64,000 bases of DNA, taken from assembly GCF_009208555.1 (NCBI RefSeq), contig NZ_WFLI01000004.1, positions 124,001 to 188,000 on the forward strand, read 5' to 3'. Positions 28,449 through 38,000 of the stretch are shown here, piece by piece; within the stretch, counting starts at the first letter, position 1; each line of letters starts with the position of its first letter. The notes under the pieces were generated by a model. The model ran no database searches. It saw nothing but the letters and a program-made list of their open reading frames with translations, and was not told where the DNA came from. This DNA is from Janthinobacterium violaceinigrum. Lineage in GTDB: Bacteria > Pseudomonadota > Gammaproteobacteria > Burkholderiales > Burkholderiaceae_D. A program made the position numbers and the translations under genes.

Positions 28449-29537
28449 TTATGGCAAGGGGAGAACGATCCTGAAATCGGTGTATCCAGGCCGGCTTTCG
28501 CACTCGATCACGCCCAGGTGCTGTTGCACGAAGGTTTGCGCCAAGGTCAGCCCCAAACCGCTGCCGCCTTCCCTGCCCGACACCAGCGGGTAGAAAATCC
28601 GGTCGCGGATCTGGGGTGCGATGCCCGGTCCATTGTCAATGATATGCAAGTCTAATGCCAGGTTGTAACGGACCTTGGCCAGGGTCACCTGGCGCGCCAC
28701 GCGCGTCTTGAAAATCAGCTCCGCATCGCCCGCCTCGATGCGCTCGGCCAGCGCCTGCGCCGCGTTGTGCGCGATATTGAGCACGGTCTGTATCAATTGT
28801 TCCTTGTCACCGCGAAACTCGGGGATCGAGGCATCGTAATCGCGCGAAATGGTCAGGCCGCTGGGAAACTCGGCCAGGATCAGGCTGCGCACCCTTTCGC
28901 ACACTTCGTGGATATTCACGTCGCCCACGATGTGCGGACGGCGGTGCGGCGCCAGCAGGCGGTCGACCAGGGTTTGCAGCCGGTCCGCTTCCTTGATGAT
29001 GACTTGCGTGTATTCGCGCAGCTCGCTCAGGTGCAGGGCCGGCAATTCCAGCTCCAGCAGCTGGGCCGCACCGCGGATGCCGCCCAGCGGGTTCTTGATT
29101 TCATGCGCCAGGTTGCGGATCAGCTCCTTGTTGACCTGGCTCTGGTCGAGGATGCGCTCCTCGCGGTCGAGCTTTAACTGCTGCACGTTCTCGCGCAGTT
29201 CGATCAGCACGCCGTCGCGCGGCGCATCGAGCGCGCTGATGATGCTGTGCACGCGCAGCGGCTCGCGCCCCAGGCGCTCCAGCGTCAGGTCCTGGCGCAA
29301 GTCGGAAAACTTGTGTTCGAGCGCCTGCGCGCAGATGCCGGCCAGCTCCTCGGGATTGAGGAACAGGGCCGTCAGCTTTTGCCGCGACAGGGCCTTCAAT
29401 GAGCTTTCCAACAGGTTTTCCGCCGCCGCGTTGGCATAGCCGATGCGGCCGTCGCCATCGAGCAGGATCACGGCCGAGGCCAGCAAATCGAGGCCGGCCA
29501 GGTGGGCGGGACGGGTGGAATGGTAGTCTATGGTCAT
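28449..29537 (-). CDS. ntrB: Nitrogen regulation sensor kinase NtrB (NRII)
   Basis: 362 residues. N-terminal PAS-like domain (LDLLASAVILLDGDGRIGYANAA region), H-box RNLAHEIKNPLGGIRGAA with His145, N-box with VLNIAHNAAQAL, G1 HIIDNGPGIAP and G2 GREGGSGLGLTLAQ. No membrane segments, matching the cytoplasmic NtrB that phosphorylates or dephosphorylates NtrC in response to PII. It starts 7 bp after the DUF4124 gene stop, so DUF4124-ntrB-ntrC look like one transcription unit. Confidence 0.97.
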   Translation of the reverse strand: MTIDYHSTRPAHLAGLDLLASAVILLDGDGRIGYANAAAENLLESSLKALSRQKLTALFLNPEELAGICAQALEHKFSDLRQDLTLERLGREPLRVHSIISALDAPRDGVLIELRENVQQLKLDREERILDQSQVNKELIRNLAHEIKNPLGGIRGAAQLLELELPALHLSELREYTQVIIKEADRLQTLVDRLLAPHRRPHIVGDVNIHEVCERVRSLILAEFPSGLTISRDYDASIPEFRGDKEQLIQTVLNIAHNAAQALAERIEAGDAELIFKTRVARQVTLAKVRYNLALDLHIIDNGPGIAPQIRDRIFYPLVSGREGGSGLGLTLAQTFVQQHLGVIECESRPGYTDFRIVLPLP

Positions 29538-29544
29538 GGTCTCG

Positions 29545-30054
29545 TCATCGGATATTGGCGATCTCGCGTTTCAGGGCCTCGACGTTCTGCTGTGTCCGGC
29601 TGATGTTGTCCTTCAACTGCGCCACTCTTTCCTGGTATTTCGCATAGTTGCGCTCATTGCCCTGGCGCTCGGGCTGGCCGCCGTTAAATTCCAGGCGCTG
29701 CGCCGCCAGTTTCTGCTCTTCGCTGCGCAACTCGTCCTGCAGGATCTGGCGCCGGTCCAGGTCGCGCGCGCGCTGCTCGGCGCCATCGACCTTGGGAAAG
29801 GCGCCGGCGGCAGGCGCTGCCGTGGCCACCGCCTGCGTGGCGGAGCGTGCCGGCGCGCCCGCCAGCGGCGCCGTCTTGCGCGGCGGCTCCGTCATGGCGC
29901 CCGGTAAGTCGAGCAGCTGGCAATGCTTGCCAGCACTCCTGTCCGTGTACGTCTTGTGTCCCTGCGCATCGGCGCACACATACAGCTGCCCGTGCGCCTG
30001 TGCTGCCGCGCCCAGCAATCCTGCCATCAGCGCCATTCTGTAATACTTGCTCAA
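29545..30054 (-). CDS. DUF4124-domain exported protein
   Basis: 169 residues from a TTG start at 30052-30054 preceded by AGGAG six bases away. The ATG 21 bp further upstream lacks such a site. A signal peptide (SKYYRMALMAGLLGAAAQAHG) is followed by the DUF4124 motif QLYVCADAQGHKTYTDR. A Pro/Ala-rich middle and a C-terminal coiled coil (EQRARDLDRRQILQDELRSE...) complete it. Periplasmic, function unknown. A gene of this kind between glnA and ntrB is, from memory, common in betaproteobacteria, suggesting a conserved but unexplained link with nitrogen control. Confidence 0.8.
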   Translation of the reverse strand: MSKYYRMALMAGLLGAAAQAHGQLYVCADAQGHKTYTDRSAGKHCQLLDLPGAMTEPPRKTAPLAGAPARSATQAVATAAPAAGAFPKVDGAEQRARDLDRRQILQDELRSEEQKLAAQRLEFNGGQPERQGNERNYAKYQERVAQLKDNISRTQQNVEALKREIANIR

Positions 30055-30134
30055 TCTCCACTCCTGTCGGCGCATGCCGCATCGTTCCTGGGCCGACTAT
30101 ACAACACCGCCCAGGCGCCGCATTGGGCTGCGGC

Positions 30135-30174
30135 ATAAAAAAACGCGGGCGAGACCATCGCCTCACCCGCGTTT
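30135..30174 (-). terminator. Intrinsic terminator of glnA
   Basis: AAACGCGGG/CCCGCGTTT stem (30141-30149 with 30166-30174) with an alternative inner GGCGA/TCGCC stem. It is followed on the minus strand by a T7 tract. It separates glnA from the DUF4124-ntrB-ntrC unit. Confidence 0.9.
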
Positions 30175-30210
30175 CTTATTCACTACCGGCACATTGCCGG
30201 CGTGGCGCCA

Positions 30211-31626
30211 TTACAGCGAGTAGTACATGTCGAACTCGGCAGGATGCGTGGTCATGCGCATGCGCTGCACGTCCTGCATTTTCAGTTCCAGGTAAGCGTC
30301 GATCATGGAATCGCTGAACACGCCGCCGCGGGTCAGGAACTCGCGGTCCTTGTCCAGGGCGTCCAGTGCTTCTTCCAGCGAAGCGCACACGGTAGGGATC
30401 AGTGCGTCTTCTTCCGGCGGCAGATGGTACAGATCTTTCGAGGCGGCTTCGCCCGGATGGATCTTGTTGGCAACGCCGTCCAGGCCGGCCATCAGCAGTG
30501 CGGCGAAGCACAGGTACGGGTTCGCCAGTGGGTCCGGGAAGCGCGCTTCCACGCGGCGGCCTTTTGGATTGGCCACGTGCGGGATACGGATCGACGCGGA
30601 ACGGTTTTTCGCCGAGTATGCCAGTTTCACCGGCGCTTCGTAGCCTGGTACCAGACGCTTGTACGAGTTGGTGCCCGGGTTGGTGATCGCGTTCAGTGCC
30701 TTGGCGTGCTTGATGATGCCGCCGATGTAGTACAGGGCGAAATCGGACAGGCCGGCATAGCCGTCGCCAGCGAACAGGTTTTTGCCATCTTTCCATACGG
30801 ATTGATGCACGTGCATGCCCGAACCGTTGTCGCCAACGATAGGTTTCGGCATGAAGGTGGCGGTCTTGCCATAGCTGTGCGCCACGTTCCACACCACGTA
30901 TTTCAGGTTTTGCGTCCAGTCGGCGCGCTCGACCAGGGTCGAGAACTTGGTGCCGATTTCATTCTGACCGGCGCCGGCTACTTCGTGATGATGTACCTCA
31001 ACCGGGATGCCCAAGGACTCGAGGATCAGGCACATTTCCGAACGCATGTCCTGGAAGCTGTCCACTGGTGGCACTGGGAAGTAGCCGCCCTTGACGGTAG
31101 GACGGTGGCCGCTGTTGCCGCCTTCGAGGTCCTTGCCCGTCGACCACGAACCTTCGTCCGAACCGATCTTGACGAAGCAGCCCGACATGTCGATCTTCCA
31201 GCGCACGCTGTCGAAGATGAAGAATTCCGGCTCAGGGCCGAAGTAGGCGGTGTCGCCCATGCCCGACGATTTCAGGTAGGCTTCGGCGCGTTTCGCGATC
31301 GAGCGCGGGTCGCGGTCGTAGCCCTTGCCGTCCGACGGTTCGATCACGTCGCACTGCATGAACAGGGTCGTTTCTTCCATGAACGGGTCGATATTGGCCG
31401 TGTTTGGATCCGGCAGCAAGATCATGTCGGAGGCTTCAATGCCTTTCCAGCCAGCGATCGAAGAACCGTCAAAGGCGTGGCCCGACTCGAATTTGTCCAT
31501 ATCGAAGTGCGACACGGGAACCGTCACGTGCTGCTCTTTACCACGGGTATCGGCAAAGCGGAAATCAACGAATTTGACTTCGTTTTCTTCTACCATCTTC
31601 AAGACTTCTGCGGCTGTCATTGCCAT
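30211..31626 (-). CDS. glnA: Glutamine synthetase, type I
   Basis: 471 residues, the usual length of GSI-beta. It makes glutamine from glutamate, ammonia and ATP. Motifs seen: [19 protein letters not shown] near the N-terminus, [10 protein letters not shown], the ATP-site [10 protein letters not shown] ([16 protein letters not shown]), [18 protein letters not shown], and the adenylylation loop [10 protein letters not shown] with Tyr400, the expected target of GlnE encoded at 3662-6415. Transcribed leftward from a control region with a sigma-54 promoter and two NtrC-type sites. Confidence 0.98.
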   Translation of the reverse strand: MAMTAAEVLKMVEENEVKFVDFRFADTRGKEQHVTVPVSHFDMDKFESGHAFDGSSIAGWKGIEASDMILLPDPNTANIDPFMEETTLFMQCDVIEPSDGKGYDRDPRSIAKRAEAYLKSSGMGDTAYFGPEPEFFIFDSVRWKIDMSGCFVKIGSDEGSWSTGKDLEGGNSGHRPTVKGGYFPVPPVDSFQDMRSEMCLILESLGIPVEVHHHEVAGAGQNEIGTKFSTLVERADWTQNLKYVVWNVAHSYGKTATFMPKPIVGDNGSGMHVHQSVWKDGKNLFAGDGYAGLSDFALYYIGGIIKHAKALNAITNPGTNSYKRLVPGYEAPVKLAYSAKNRSASIRIPHVANPKGRRVEARFPDPLANPYLCFAALLMAGLDGVANKIHPGEAASKDLYHLPPEEDALIPTVCASLEEALDALDKDREFLTRGGVFSDSMIDAYLELKMQDVQRMRMTTHPAEFDMYYSL

Positions 31627-31766
31627 GCGTATCTCCTAAATGAATGTGGGGTGAGCCGACCTAAGTGCGTCTGGGCTGATGAAGCGAAGCAAACATTGCG
31701 TGCCACCAAAACTCATAAGGATCATAGCAGATTCCATGCCAGCTCCAGGAGCGCCCTGGGGCAGGC

Positions 31767-31782
31767 AGCAAAATGACTGCCA
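31767..31782 (-). promoter_or_regulatory. Sigma-54 promoter of glnA
   Basis: Minus-strand TGGCAGTCATTTTGCT. The invariant GG and GC are separated by the required 10 nt and it closely matches TGGCAC-N5-TTGCW. The predicted transcription start is near 31755, giving a leader of about 130 nt to the glnA ATG. Confidence 0.8.
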
Positions 31783-31840
31783 TTCCAGTGAAAGTTTTCC
31801 TGTCCGCGATTTCCACGCAGCGTTTGCGCCCAATCAAGAA

Positions 31841-31857
31841 TGCACTAAGCAAGTGCA
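31841..31857. promoter_or_regulatory. NtrC-type binding site 1 upstream of glnA
   Basis: TGCACTAAGCAAGTGCA, a perfect match to the TGCAC-N7-GTGCA dyad. It lies about 95 bp upstream of the predicted sigma-54 start, within the range for an enhancer. Confidence 0.82.
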
Positions 31858-31869
31858 AAAAACGAATAA

Positions 31870-31886
31870 CGCACCATTATCGTGCA
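31870..31886. promoter_or_regulatory. NtrC-type binding site 2 upstream of glnA
   Basis: CGCACCATTATCGTGCA, one mismatch from TGCAC-N7-GTGCA. It is centred 29 bp from site 1, about three helical turns, as in paired enterobacterial glnA enhancers. Confidence 0.7.
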
Positions 31887-31950
31887 TTTTGTGCGAATTC
31901 CCGAAAAATGCCTCCTTGTGGTGCGTGCGCCGTGCACCATGGATTCCCGT

Positions 31951-31978
31951 TTGCGGGGCGCGGACGGCGCACTATAAT
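31951..31978 (+). promoter_or_regulatory. Sigma-70-type promoter of the rhodanese gene
   Basis: TTGCGG (31951-31956), 16-bp spacer, perfect TATAAT (31973-31978). The predicted start near 31985 leaves a short leader before the ATG at 32012. It lies back-to-back with the glnA enhancer sites. Confidence 0.65.
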
Positions 31979-32011
31979 CGTACACACCTGCCCACTTTCA
32001 CCGAGGACGCC

Positions 32012-32473
32012 ATGACTACCGCCGCCGACATCCTGACCATCGCCCGCAGCCGGGCAAATGAAGGTACGCCGTATGCCGGCGCCGTCACGCCGCAGGAAGC
32101 ATATGCGCTGCTGCAAGGCGATGCCGCCGTCAAGCTCATCGACGTGCGCACGAATGCCGAGCGCGACTGGGTCGGCCGGGTCGACATCGCCGATACCCAG
32201 CATGGCGCGGTGCAGTGGGCCACCTACCCGGGCGGCGTGCCGAATCCCGACTTCCTCGCGCAACTGGCGGCCCAGGCGGGCAAGGACGAGGTGCTGCTGT
32301 TCCTGTGCCGCTCCGGCGTGCGTTCGCGCCATGCGGCCAAGCTGGCAACCGAGCACGGCTATATCAACTGCTTCGACATCCTCGAAGGCTTCGAGGGCGA
32401 CAAGGATGCCGACGGCCACCGCAAACAGATCGGCGGTTGGTGCAAGGCGGGCTTGCCGTGGCTGGGCGCCTGA
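32012..32473 (+). CDS. Rhodanese-domain protein
   Basis: 153 residues. The ATG at 32012 is preceded by GAGGA at good spacing; the frame is open further up but overlaps the promoter. One rhodanese domain: VTPQEAYALLQGDAAVKLIDVRTNAERDWVG then active-site loop LFLCRSGVRSRHAAKLA with the catalytic Cys (CRSGVRS), and LEGFEGDKDADGHR. Single-domain rhodaneses carry sulfur as a persulfide; the acceptor is unknown. Transcribed alone, divergent from glnA. Confidence 0.9.
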   Translation: MTTAADILTIARSRANEGTPYAGAVTPQEAYALLQGDAAVKLIDVRTNAERDWVGRVDIADTQHGAVQWATYPGGVPNPDFLAQLAAQAGKDEVLLFLCRSGVRSRHAAKLATEHGYINCFDILEGFEGDKDADGHRKQIGGWCKAGLPWLGA

Positions 32474-32558
32474 CTATCTGAACAGTGTTTGATCTGGCGG
32501 GCCGCCGCGCTGGTGGGCCGCAAGCTGTCGATCACCCTCGTTTAAGCGGGTTAAGCGC

Positions 32559-33926
32559 TCAGGCCGGCTCGCCTGCTTCGGGATGTTCGCCCATCAGGGT
32601 CAATATGCGCTTGCGCACGAAATTGATGTGGCTGCGCAAGCCATACAGGCCGTCCGCAAACGACAGCGGTATCGAGATCTGGTTGACCATTTCCTCGATC
32701 TGGTCCAGCCGTTTTAATTGCTCTGCATACACGTGCGCACGCTGGTCTTGCGGCACGTCTTCCAGCGCCTGCTCCACCGTGCGCAACTGGCCGTACCAGC
32801 GGTACACGCGCGAACGGATGCGCCACACGTACAGGGGCGGCACCACGCGCGACAGGGGCAGGATCAGGGCGCCCAGGGCCACCACCAGCACCCACATGCG
32901 GTCGAAGAAGTTGGCCAGCCAGAAACTCATATAGCGCTGCAGCACGGGCGCGCCATCCTTGTAGAATTTCAGCGCTTCGGGCGCCACGGGAATTTCCGTG
33001 TAGCGCGCGGACGGGAACTGCCCCTGCTGCTGGAACCAGCCCGTGCCCCCGTGGATGCGGGCCGCCGCCTGCACGAACAGGTCGACCAGGGCCGGATGCA
33101 AGTCTTCGCGCGCCACCAGGGTGGCCGTCGGCGCGATCAGGTGATAGTCCTGCGGGGGGATGTTCTGCCCCAGGTCGACGATGCCACGTGGCAAGACCAC
33201 ATGCGTGAGGAAGGGCAGGCGCCGCGTGTACGCCTCCGCCTGCGAAAAATCAAACAGCTTGATGCCCGGCGTTTGCAGCAGCATCTGGATCAGCGGTGCT
33301 TCCGGCGCCGAGCTGAACACGAGGCCGTCGATGCGCCCTTCCAGCAGCTCCACCGTGGCAGGCGTGTTCTGCAAGTCGCTGACGGTCAGCTCCTTCGCTT
33401 CCACGCCGTTCACGGACAGCAACTGCCGGAACAGGCTGGGCACGCCCGTGCCTTCCGGCCCCAGGTTGATCTTCATGCCTTTCAATTGCGTCAGTTCCGT
33501 GACCGCCTTGTCTTCGCGCATGAACAGCCAGACGGGTTCCGTAAATAAGCTTCCCAGCGAAATGAGGCCATGGCGCTCGGCATCCGCGTGTTCCGTCGAG
33601 CCGCTTTGCACGAAGGCGATATCGGTCTTGCCGCTGTTTAGGCGCTGCAGGTTTTCCTGCGAGCCCAGCGATGGCTGCAAGGTCACCTTGATGCCGTGCT
33701 TGGCCAGGGTGGCTGCATATTTCTTGCCGAACTCTTCGTACGCGCTATTGTCCTGCCCCGTCGACAGGCTCACCTGACGCGGCGGCGCCGGATCGACCAA
33801 CCAGTACGCCAGCGCGCAAAACGCGCCCACCAGCAGCAAGGTGGGGCCGGCGGTGGCGAGGAAATCGCGCACGGAAAAGCGGCTGAACGCGAGGATTTTG
33901 GACATGTGATGGCGCATAGGTTTCAT
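32559..33926 (-). CDS. TAXI-family TRAP-type solute-binding protein with C-terminal membrane anchor
   Basis: 455 residues. An N-terminal hydrophobic segment ([16 protein letters not shown]) leads into a TAXI-type periplasmic binding domain ([23 protein letters not shown], then [15 protein letters not shown] and [18 protein letters not shown]). A second membrane segment near residue 345 ([16 protein letters not shown]) is followed by a cytoplasmic charged coiled tail. TAXI proteins normally deliver substrate to DctM-type permeases, but no permease gene adjoins. With both ends anchored it may act as a sensor or as part of a distant transporter. Start choice among Met1, Met4 and Met8 is uncertain. 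Confidence 0.8.
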   Translation of the reverse strand: MKPMRHHMSKILAFSRFSVRDFLATAGPTLLLVGAFCALAYWLVDPAPPRQVSLSTGQDNSAYEEFGKKYAATLAKHGIKVTLQPSLGSQENLQRLNSGKTDIAFVQSGSTEHADAERHGLISLGSLFTEPVWLFMREDKAVTELTQLKGMKINLGPEGTGVPSLFRQLLSVNGVEAKELTVSDLQNTPATVELLEGRIDGLVFSSAPEAPLIQMLLQTPGIKLFDFSQAEAYTRRLPFLTHVVLPRGIVDLGQNIPPQDYHLIAPTATLVAREDLHPALVDLFVQAAARIHGGTGWFQQQGQFPSARYTEIPVAPEALKFYKDGAPVLQRYMSFWLANFFDRMWVLVVALGALILPLSRVVPPLYVWRIRSRVYRWYGQLRTVEQALEDVPQDQRAHVYAEQLKRLDQIEEMVNQISIPLSFADGLYGLRSHINFVRKRILTLMGEHPEAGEPA

Positions 33927-34036
33927 GGGTGGCTACGATGCCAAGAAAAGCGCAACTATGCAAGGCACTTTCACAGGCGCGGCGTGGTCAAATCCGCTAC
34001 AGTGGCGGATCAACCACCTGCCCCCCGGAGCCCTGC

Positions 34037-34642
34037 ATGCTGAAAATTCTTGGAAAAGCCGCCTCGATCAATGTCCGCAAAGTCCTGTGGACGTGCGAGG
34101 AACTGAACCTCCCCTACGAACGCGAAGACTGGGGCAGCGGCTTTCGCAGCACGGACGACCCGGCCTTCCTGGCCTTGAACCCGAACGCCATGGTGCCCGT
34201 GCTGCTCGATGGCGACCTGGTACTGTGGGAATCGAACACGATATGCCGCTACCTGTGCGCCCAGGCGGGCAGCGACGACTTGCTGCCAAGCAGTCCCCGC
34301 GCCCGCGCGGAAGTGGAAAAATGGATGGACTGGCAAATGGGCGATTTGAACAACAGCTGGCGCTACGCCTTCATGTCGCTGGTGCGCCACAGCCCCGCCC
34401 ACCAGGATGCGGCGCAGCTGGCGGCCGGTATTGCCGGATGGAACAATATGATGGGCATCCTGGAGCAGCAGCTGCAGCGCACGGGCGCGTATGTGTGCGG
34501 CGAGCAATTTACCTTGGCCGATATCGTGCTGGGCCTGTCCGTCAAGCGCTGGCTGATGGCGCCCATGCAGCGTCCCGACTACCCTGCCATTGCCGCGTAT
34601 CACGCGCGTCTGGCCGGCAAGACGGCAGAATTTGCCGGTTAA
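34037..34642 (+). CDS. Glutathione S-transferase family protein
   Basis: 201 residues from the ATG at 34037 ([20 protein letters not shown]). The thioredoxin-like N-domain has [33 protein letters not shown] with the cis-Pro, and [10 protein letters not shown] contributing the glutathione gamma-glutamyl contact. The all-helical C-domain includes [18 protein letters not shown]. Soluble, probably detoxification or thiol chemistry; substrate unknown. Its 3' end overlaps the convergent 34639-35019 gene by 4 bp. Confidence 0.9.
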   Translation: MLKILGKAASINVRKVLWTCEELNLPYEREDWGSGFRSTDDPAFLALNPNAMVPVLLDGDLVLWESNTICRYLCAQAGSDDLLPSSPRARAEVEKWMDWQMGDLNNSWRYAFMSLVRHSPAHQDAAQLAAGIAGWNNMMGILEQQLQRTGAYVCGEQFTLADIVLGLSVKRWLMAPMQRPDYPAIAAYHARLAGKTAEFAG

Positions 34643-35019
34643 TCGAGTTCCACAGCCTCGACCGTGCCGCCGATGACGTAGCAATCGCCATCGCGGCGCA
34701 CCTCTTCCAGGGTCGCCGGATCATCGTGCGCATACGTGCCGTCGACATCGACACACCAGACGTCGCCGAAACGCAGCAGCTTCACGCCGCAGCAGATGCG
34801 GTTGATGAAGTTGCCCGGCATCCTGACCAACACTTCCCGCACGTCGCCCACCGTGATGGCCACCTGGCGCCAGACATTGCCTTCCAGCGCATGATTTCTC
34901 GCGGACAAGACGATGCGCACGGCCTGCACGCCCTGGGGGCCATACACGTGCCCGAATGATACGAGCGTCCCATCGTCAAAACGGTGATATTGATCAAAGA
35001 GTTGCTGCGTCTTGTCCAT
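34639..35019 (-). CDS. Conserved hypothetical protein
   Basis: 126 residues. The ATG at 35017-35019 ([16 protein letters not shown]) has GGAGGA eight bases upstream. A GTG two codons earlier is too close to that site. The protein is acidic and beta-rich with no signal peptide or membrane segment. Two adjacent cysteines ([13 protein letters not shown]) are the only striking residues. Not recognised; no domain can be named. It overlaps the GST gene tail-to-tail by 4 bp. Confidence 0.65.
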   Translation of the reverse strand: MDKTQQLFDQYHRFDDGTLVSFGHVYGPQGVQAVRIVLSARNHALEGNVWRQVAITVGDVREVLVRMPGNFINRICCGVKLLRFGDVWCVDVDGTYAHDDPATLEEVRRDGDCYVIGGTVEAVELD

Positions 35020-35035
35020 CGTCACTCTCCTCCAT

Positions 35036-35061
35036 AAAAAAACCGGCCATGCAGGCCGGCT
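35036..35061 (-). terminator. Intrinsic terminator of penicillin-binding protein gene
   Basis: CCGGCC-N5-GGCCGG stem followed on the minus strand by a T7 tract. It lies between the stop at 35080 and the start of the downstream small gene, so the two are separately transcribed. Confidence 0.85.
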
Positions 35062-35079
35062 TTTAGTTGCAGCAACGAT

Positions 35080-38000
35080 TTAATTCGTGCACTGCTTCGC
35101 CACGCCTTCAGCTGGCGCAGGCGGTTCGATCAGCGGCATCAGGCTCGGCGCCAGCGACACCAGCAATTGCACGGGCAAGGCGCTGGTGAAATCGTAGTGC
35201 TTCGATTCCGGCCCCCGCACATACGCCGTCATGCTGCCATAGAAGCGCTCGCCGATATTGAACACAAACGTGGCCGAACGGTTCACATAGCGCGATTCGA
35301 TCAGGCGGCCGCCCGCGCCATACACGTCGAAGCGCTGGTCGCCCGTCCCCGTCTTGCCGCCCATGGGAATGGGCACGCCGTCGGCGCCCACGAATGCCGT
35401 CTTGGCCCGTTTCGCCGTGCCGTCCGACACCACTTCGCGGATGGCCTTGGCCACGGCCTTGGCCACGTCCGGCGACAACACTTGCTCCGCTTCCACCTTG
35501 GTACTCCGCTTGACCATGGTGTCGTACGGCGTGTTGGCGGCGAAATGCATGGAATCGATGCGCACGCTGGGTTTGCGCACGCCATCGTTGATGATGATGC
35601 CCATCAATTCGGCCAGCGCGGCAGGACGGTCGGCCGAGGCGCCCAGGGTCGTCGCGTAGGACGGCACGAGCGAATCGAACGGGTAGCCCATCTTCTTCCA
35701 CTGGCGGTGGATTTCCAGGAAACCTTCCACTTCCAGCAAGTTGGCGATGCGGCGGTCCTGCGCATGCTTGCGGTGCGTATTGAACAGCCATTTATACACT
35801 TCCTGGCGTTCCTTCTCGCTGGCCGCCACCATCTGCGACAGGGTCGAACCCTCGTGCTGGCGCAAGTACGCCACCATCCACAGTTCCAGCGGATGCACAT
35901 TGGCCAGGTAGCCGCGGTCGGCCAAGGACCAGTTTTCCATCGCGTACTGCTGGTACATCTTGGCCACGCGCTCGGGCGGCACTTCGTTTTGCGACGGCAA
36001 GTTAGCGTTGAGGAAATCGCCAAACTCGGCCACCGTGCCCTTCGGATTGATGGTGCGGAAGATGTTCGCCAGGCGCACGGGGGTCGGGCGGATACTGGCC
36101 AACAGGATCTTTTCCTGCTCGTCCACGCTCTTGCCGCGGTACTTCTGGTAGAAGCGGTGCAGGAATTCGCGCCCTTCCTTGTCGGCAAAACGGCTCAGGT
36201 ACTGGGCGCGGCGCGGATCGTCCGCGTCCGCCAGCAAGGAGGCCGAGGAATCAGGGCGCGAAAACATGTAGTAGCGGGCCACGTCGCGCATCAGGCGCAC
36301 GAACACCAGGTTGGTCGACTGGCGCAGCGCCTGCTGCACCGTCATGATGCGGCTGTCGTCGAGCTTGGAGAAGTTGCCGAAATGGTGCAAACCGCCGCCC
36401 GTGAAGAAGCCTTCGCCCGGGTTGCCCGAATATTTGCGCTCCATGGCGGCCGCCAGCATGGCGGGCAGGTTGCGCGCTTCGCCGAGCGGCAATGGTTTCA
36501 AGTAAGCAATCGCCCACTGCGACAGCATGTCCTTGGGATCGACAGCAATTTTATTCAGCTCGGCGGCGCCCATGCCGCTGTAGCGCTGGTGCAGCTGGTC
36601 GATGATGTCCAGGTAGGTGACCAGGGTGCGCAGCTTGGCCGTGGAACCCAGGTCCAGCTTGGCGCCTTCGTTGATGTCCAGCGGCTGGTCAAAGTTATCC
36701 GTTTGCACGCGCAGCAAGTTGGCTTGCTCGCCCTTTTGCAACAGGGTAAAGCTGTAGACCACGTTGGCGGGGTCGCCATTGCCCAGCATGCCCTTGCCCG
36801 TCAAGCCGGCCGCTTTCGCCACTTCCGGGTCGCGCAACTCGCGCAAGACCTTGGTGACGGCGTTTTGCGCCTGCGCGTCGAGCGTGCTGACCACCTTCAG
36901 GTCCAGTCGGTCCAGGTTGTACAAACGGGGATCGCCCAGCATGCTGGCCAGGTGGTTGCGCACGGCATTTGACGCCTTGCGCGTGACGAACGAGGTGGAC
37001 GCTTCCGATTGCACGCCCGAGGCCGTCGACGGACGCAGCTTCTCGGCGATGGCCGCATCGCGCAACTGCGGCGAAATCACGCCCGCCTGCGCCAGCAGGC
37101 GCAGATGGCTGTTGGTCAGCACTTCCAGGTCGGCGCCGCCCGCCACCAGGTAATGCGAGGGACGGCGCTGCGCGATCAGCAGGCTCAGCGCCTGCTTGTA
37201 GGCGAGCGCGCTGCCCGGATGGTCCATATTGCCCTTGAGTAAAGTCTTCACGTCGGCAAACGGACGGCCATACCAGACCCACATGCCGTCGCCGATGCCG
37301 TTGACTTCGCCAAAACCGCTTTTCGCCGACAGCGGCACCGTATTGAGGTAGTTGACGACGATCTTGCGCCGCGCTTCCATGGTGTTTTCGCCATCCTGGT
37401 ACGAGCGCAGGCTGGCCGACAGCATCTGCAGCAGCTTGTCTTGCATGGAGCTGGTGCGGCCGTCTTCCGAATGCCGGTATTTCTCGATCTGCGTGGCCAG
37501 GGTGCTGCCGCCGCCGCCGCGGTGGCCGCCGAACAGGTTCAGCGCCTTGTCGAGAATGGCCTTGCTCAGGCGGTCCCATTCCACGGCCGGATTGCGCTGG
37601 GGCGTGCCCGGGTCCAGCAATTCACGGTTTTCGATGAACAGCAGGCTTTGCACGAGCGCGGGCGGCGCTTCGGCAAAGCCGTCGAACATGCGCTCGGGAT
37701 AGCTGGCCGCGAACAGGGGCGCGGCGCGGCAATCGAGGATGCTCAGTCCCGCGCGGTTTTTCTCGTGATACGTGGCAAAGATGCCCCGGTCGACCAGTTG
37801 CACCATCTTCGGCGACATGCGTGCCTGCGCCGTGACGGCATAGTCGCGCGCGTTCAGCTTGGTGATGAAGTCCGGCAAGCTGGCATAGCCGAGCCGCTCG
37901 TCATATGGGCCGTGCTGGGGATAGCGGATGGCGCCCGCCGGTGCGGGGCCAGGCTCGACCTTGAACGTCAGCTGGCGGTCCAGGCGCGTGAAAAATTCCG

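Noticed and set aside
31683..31700. A second sigma-54-like match, TGGCACGCAATGTTTGC on the minus strand upstream of glnA
   Set aside because: The GG-GC spacing is 12 nt, two longer than sigma-54 tolerates; the element at 31767-31782 has the correct spacing.
32559..33926. A full TRAP transporter locus
   Set aside because: Only the TAXI-type binding protein is present; neighbours are a rhodanese and a glutathione transferase, with no DctM-type permease.
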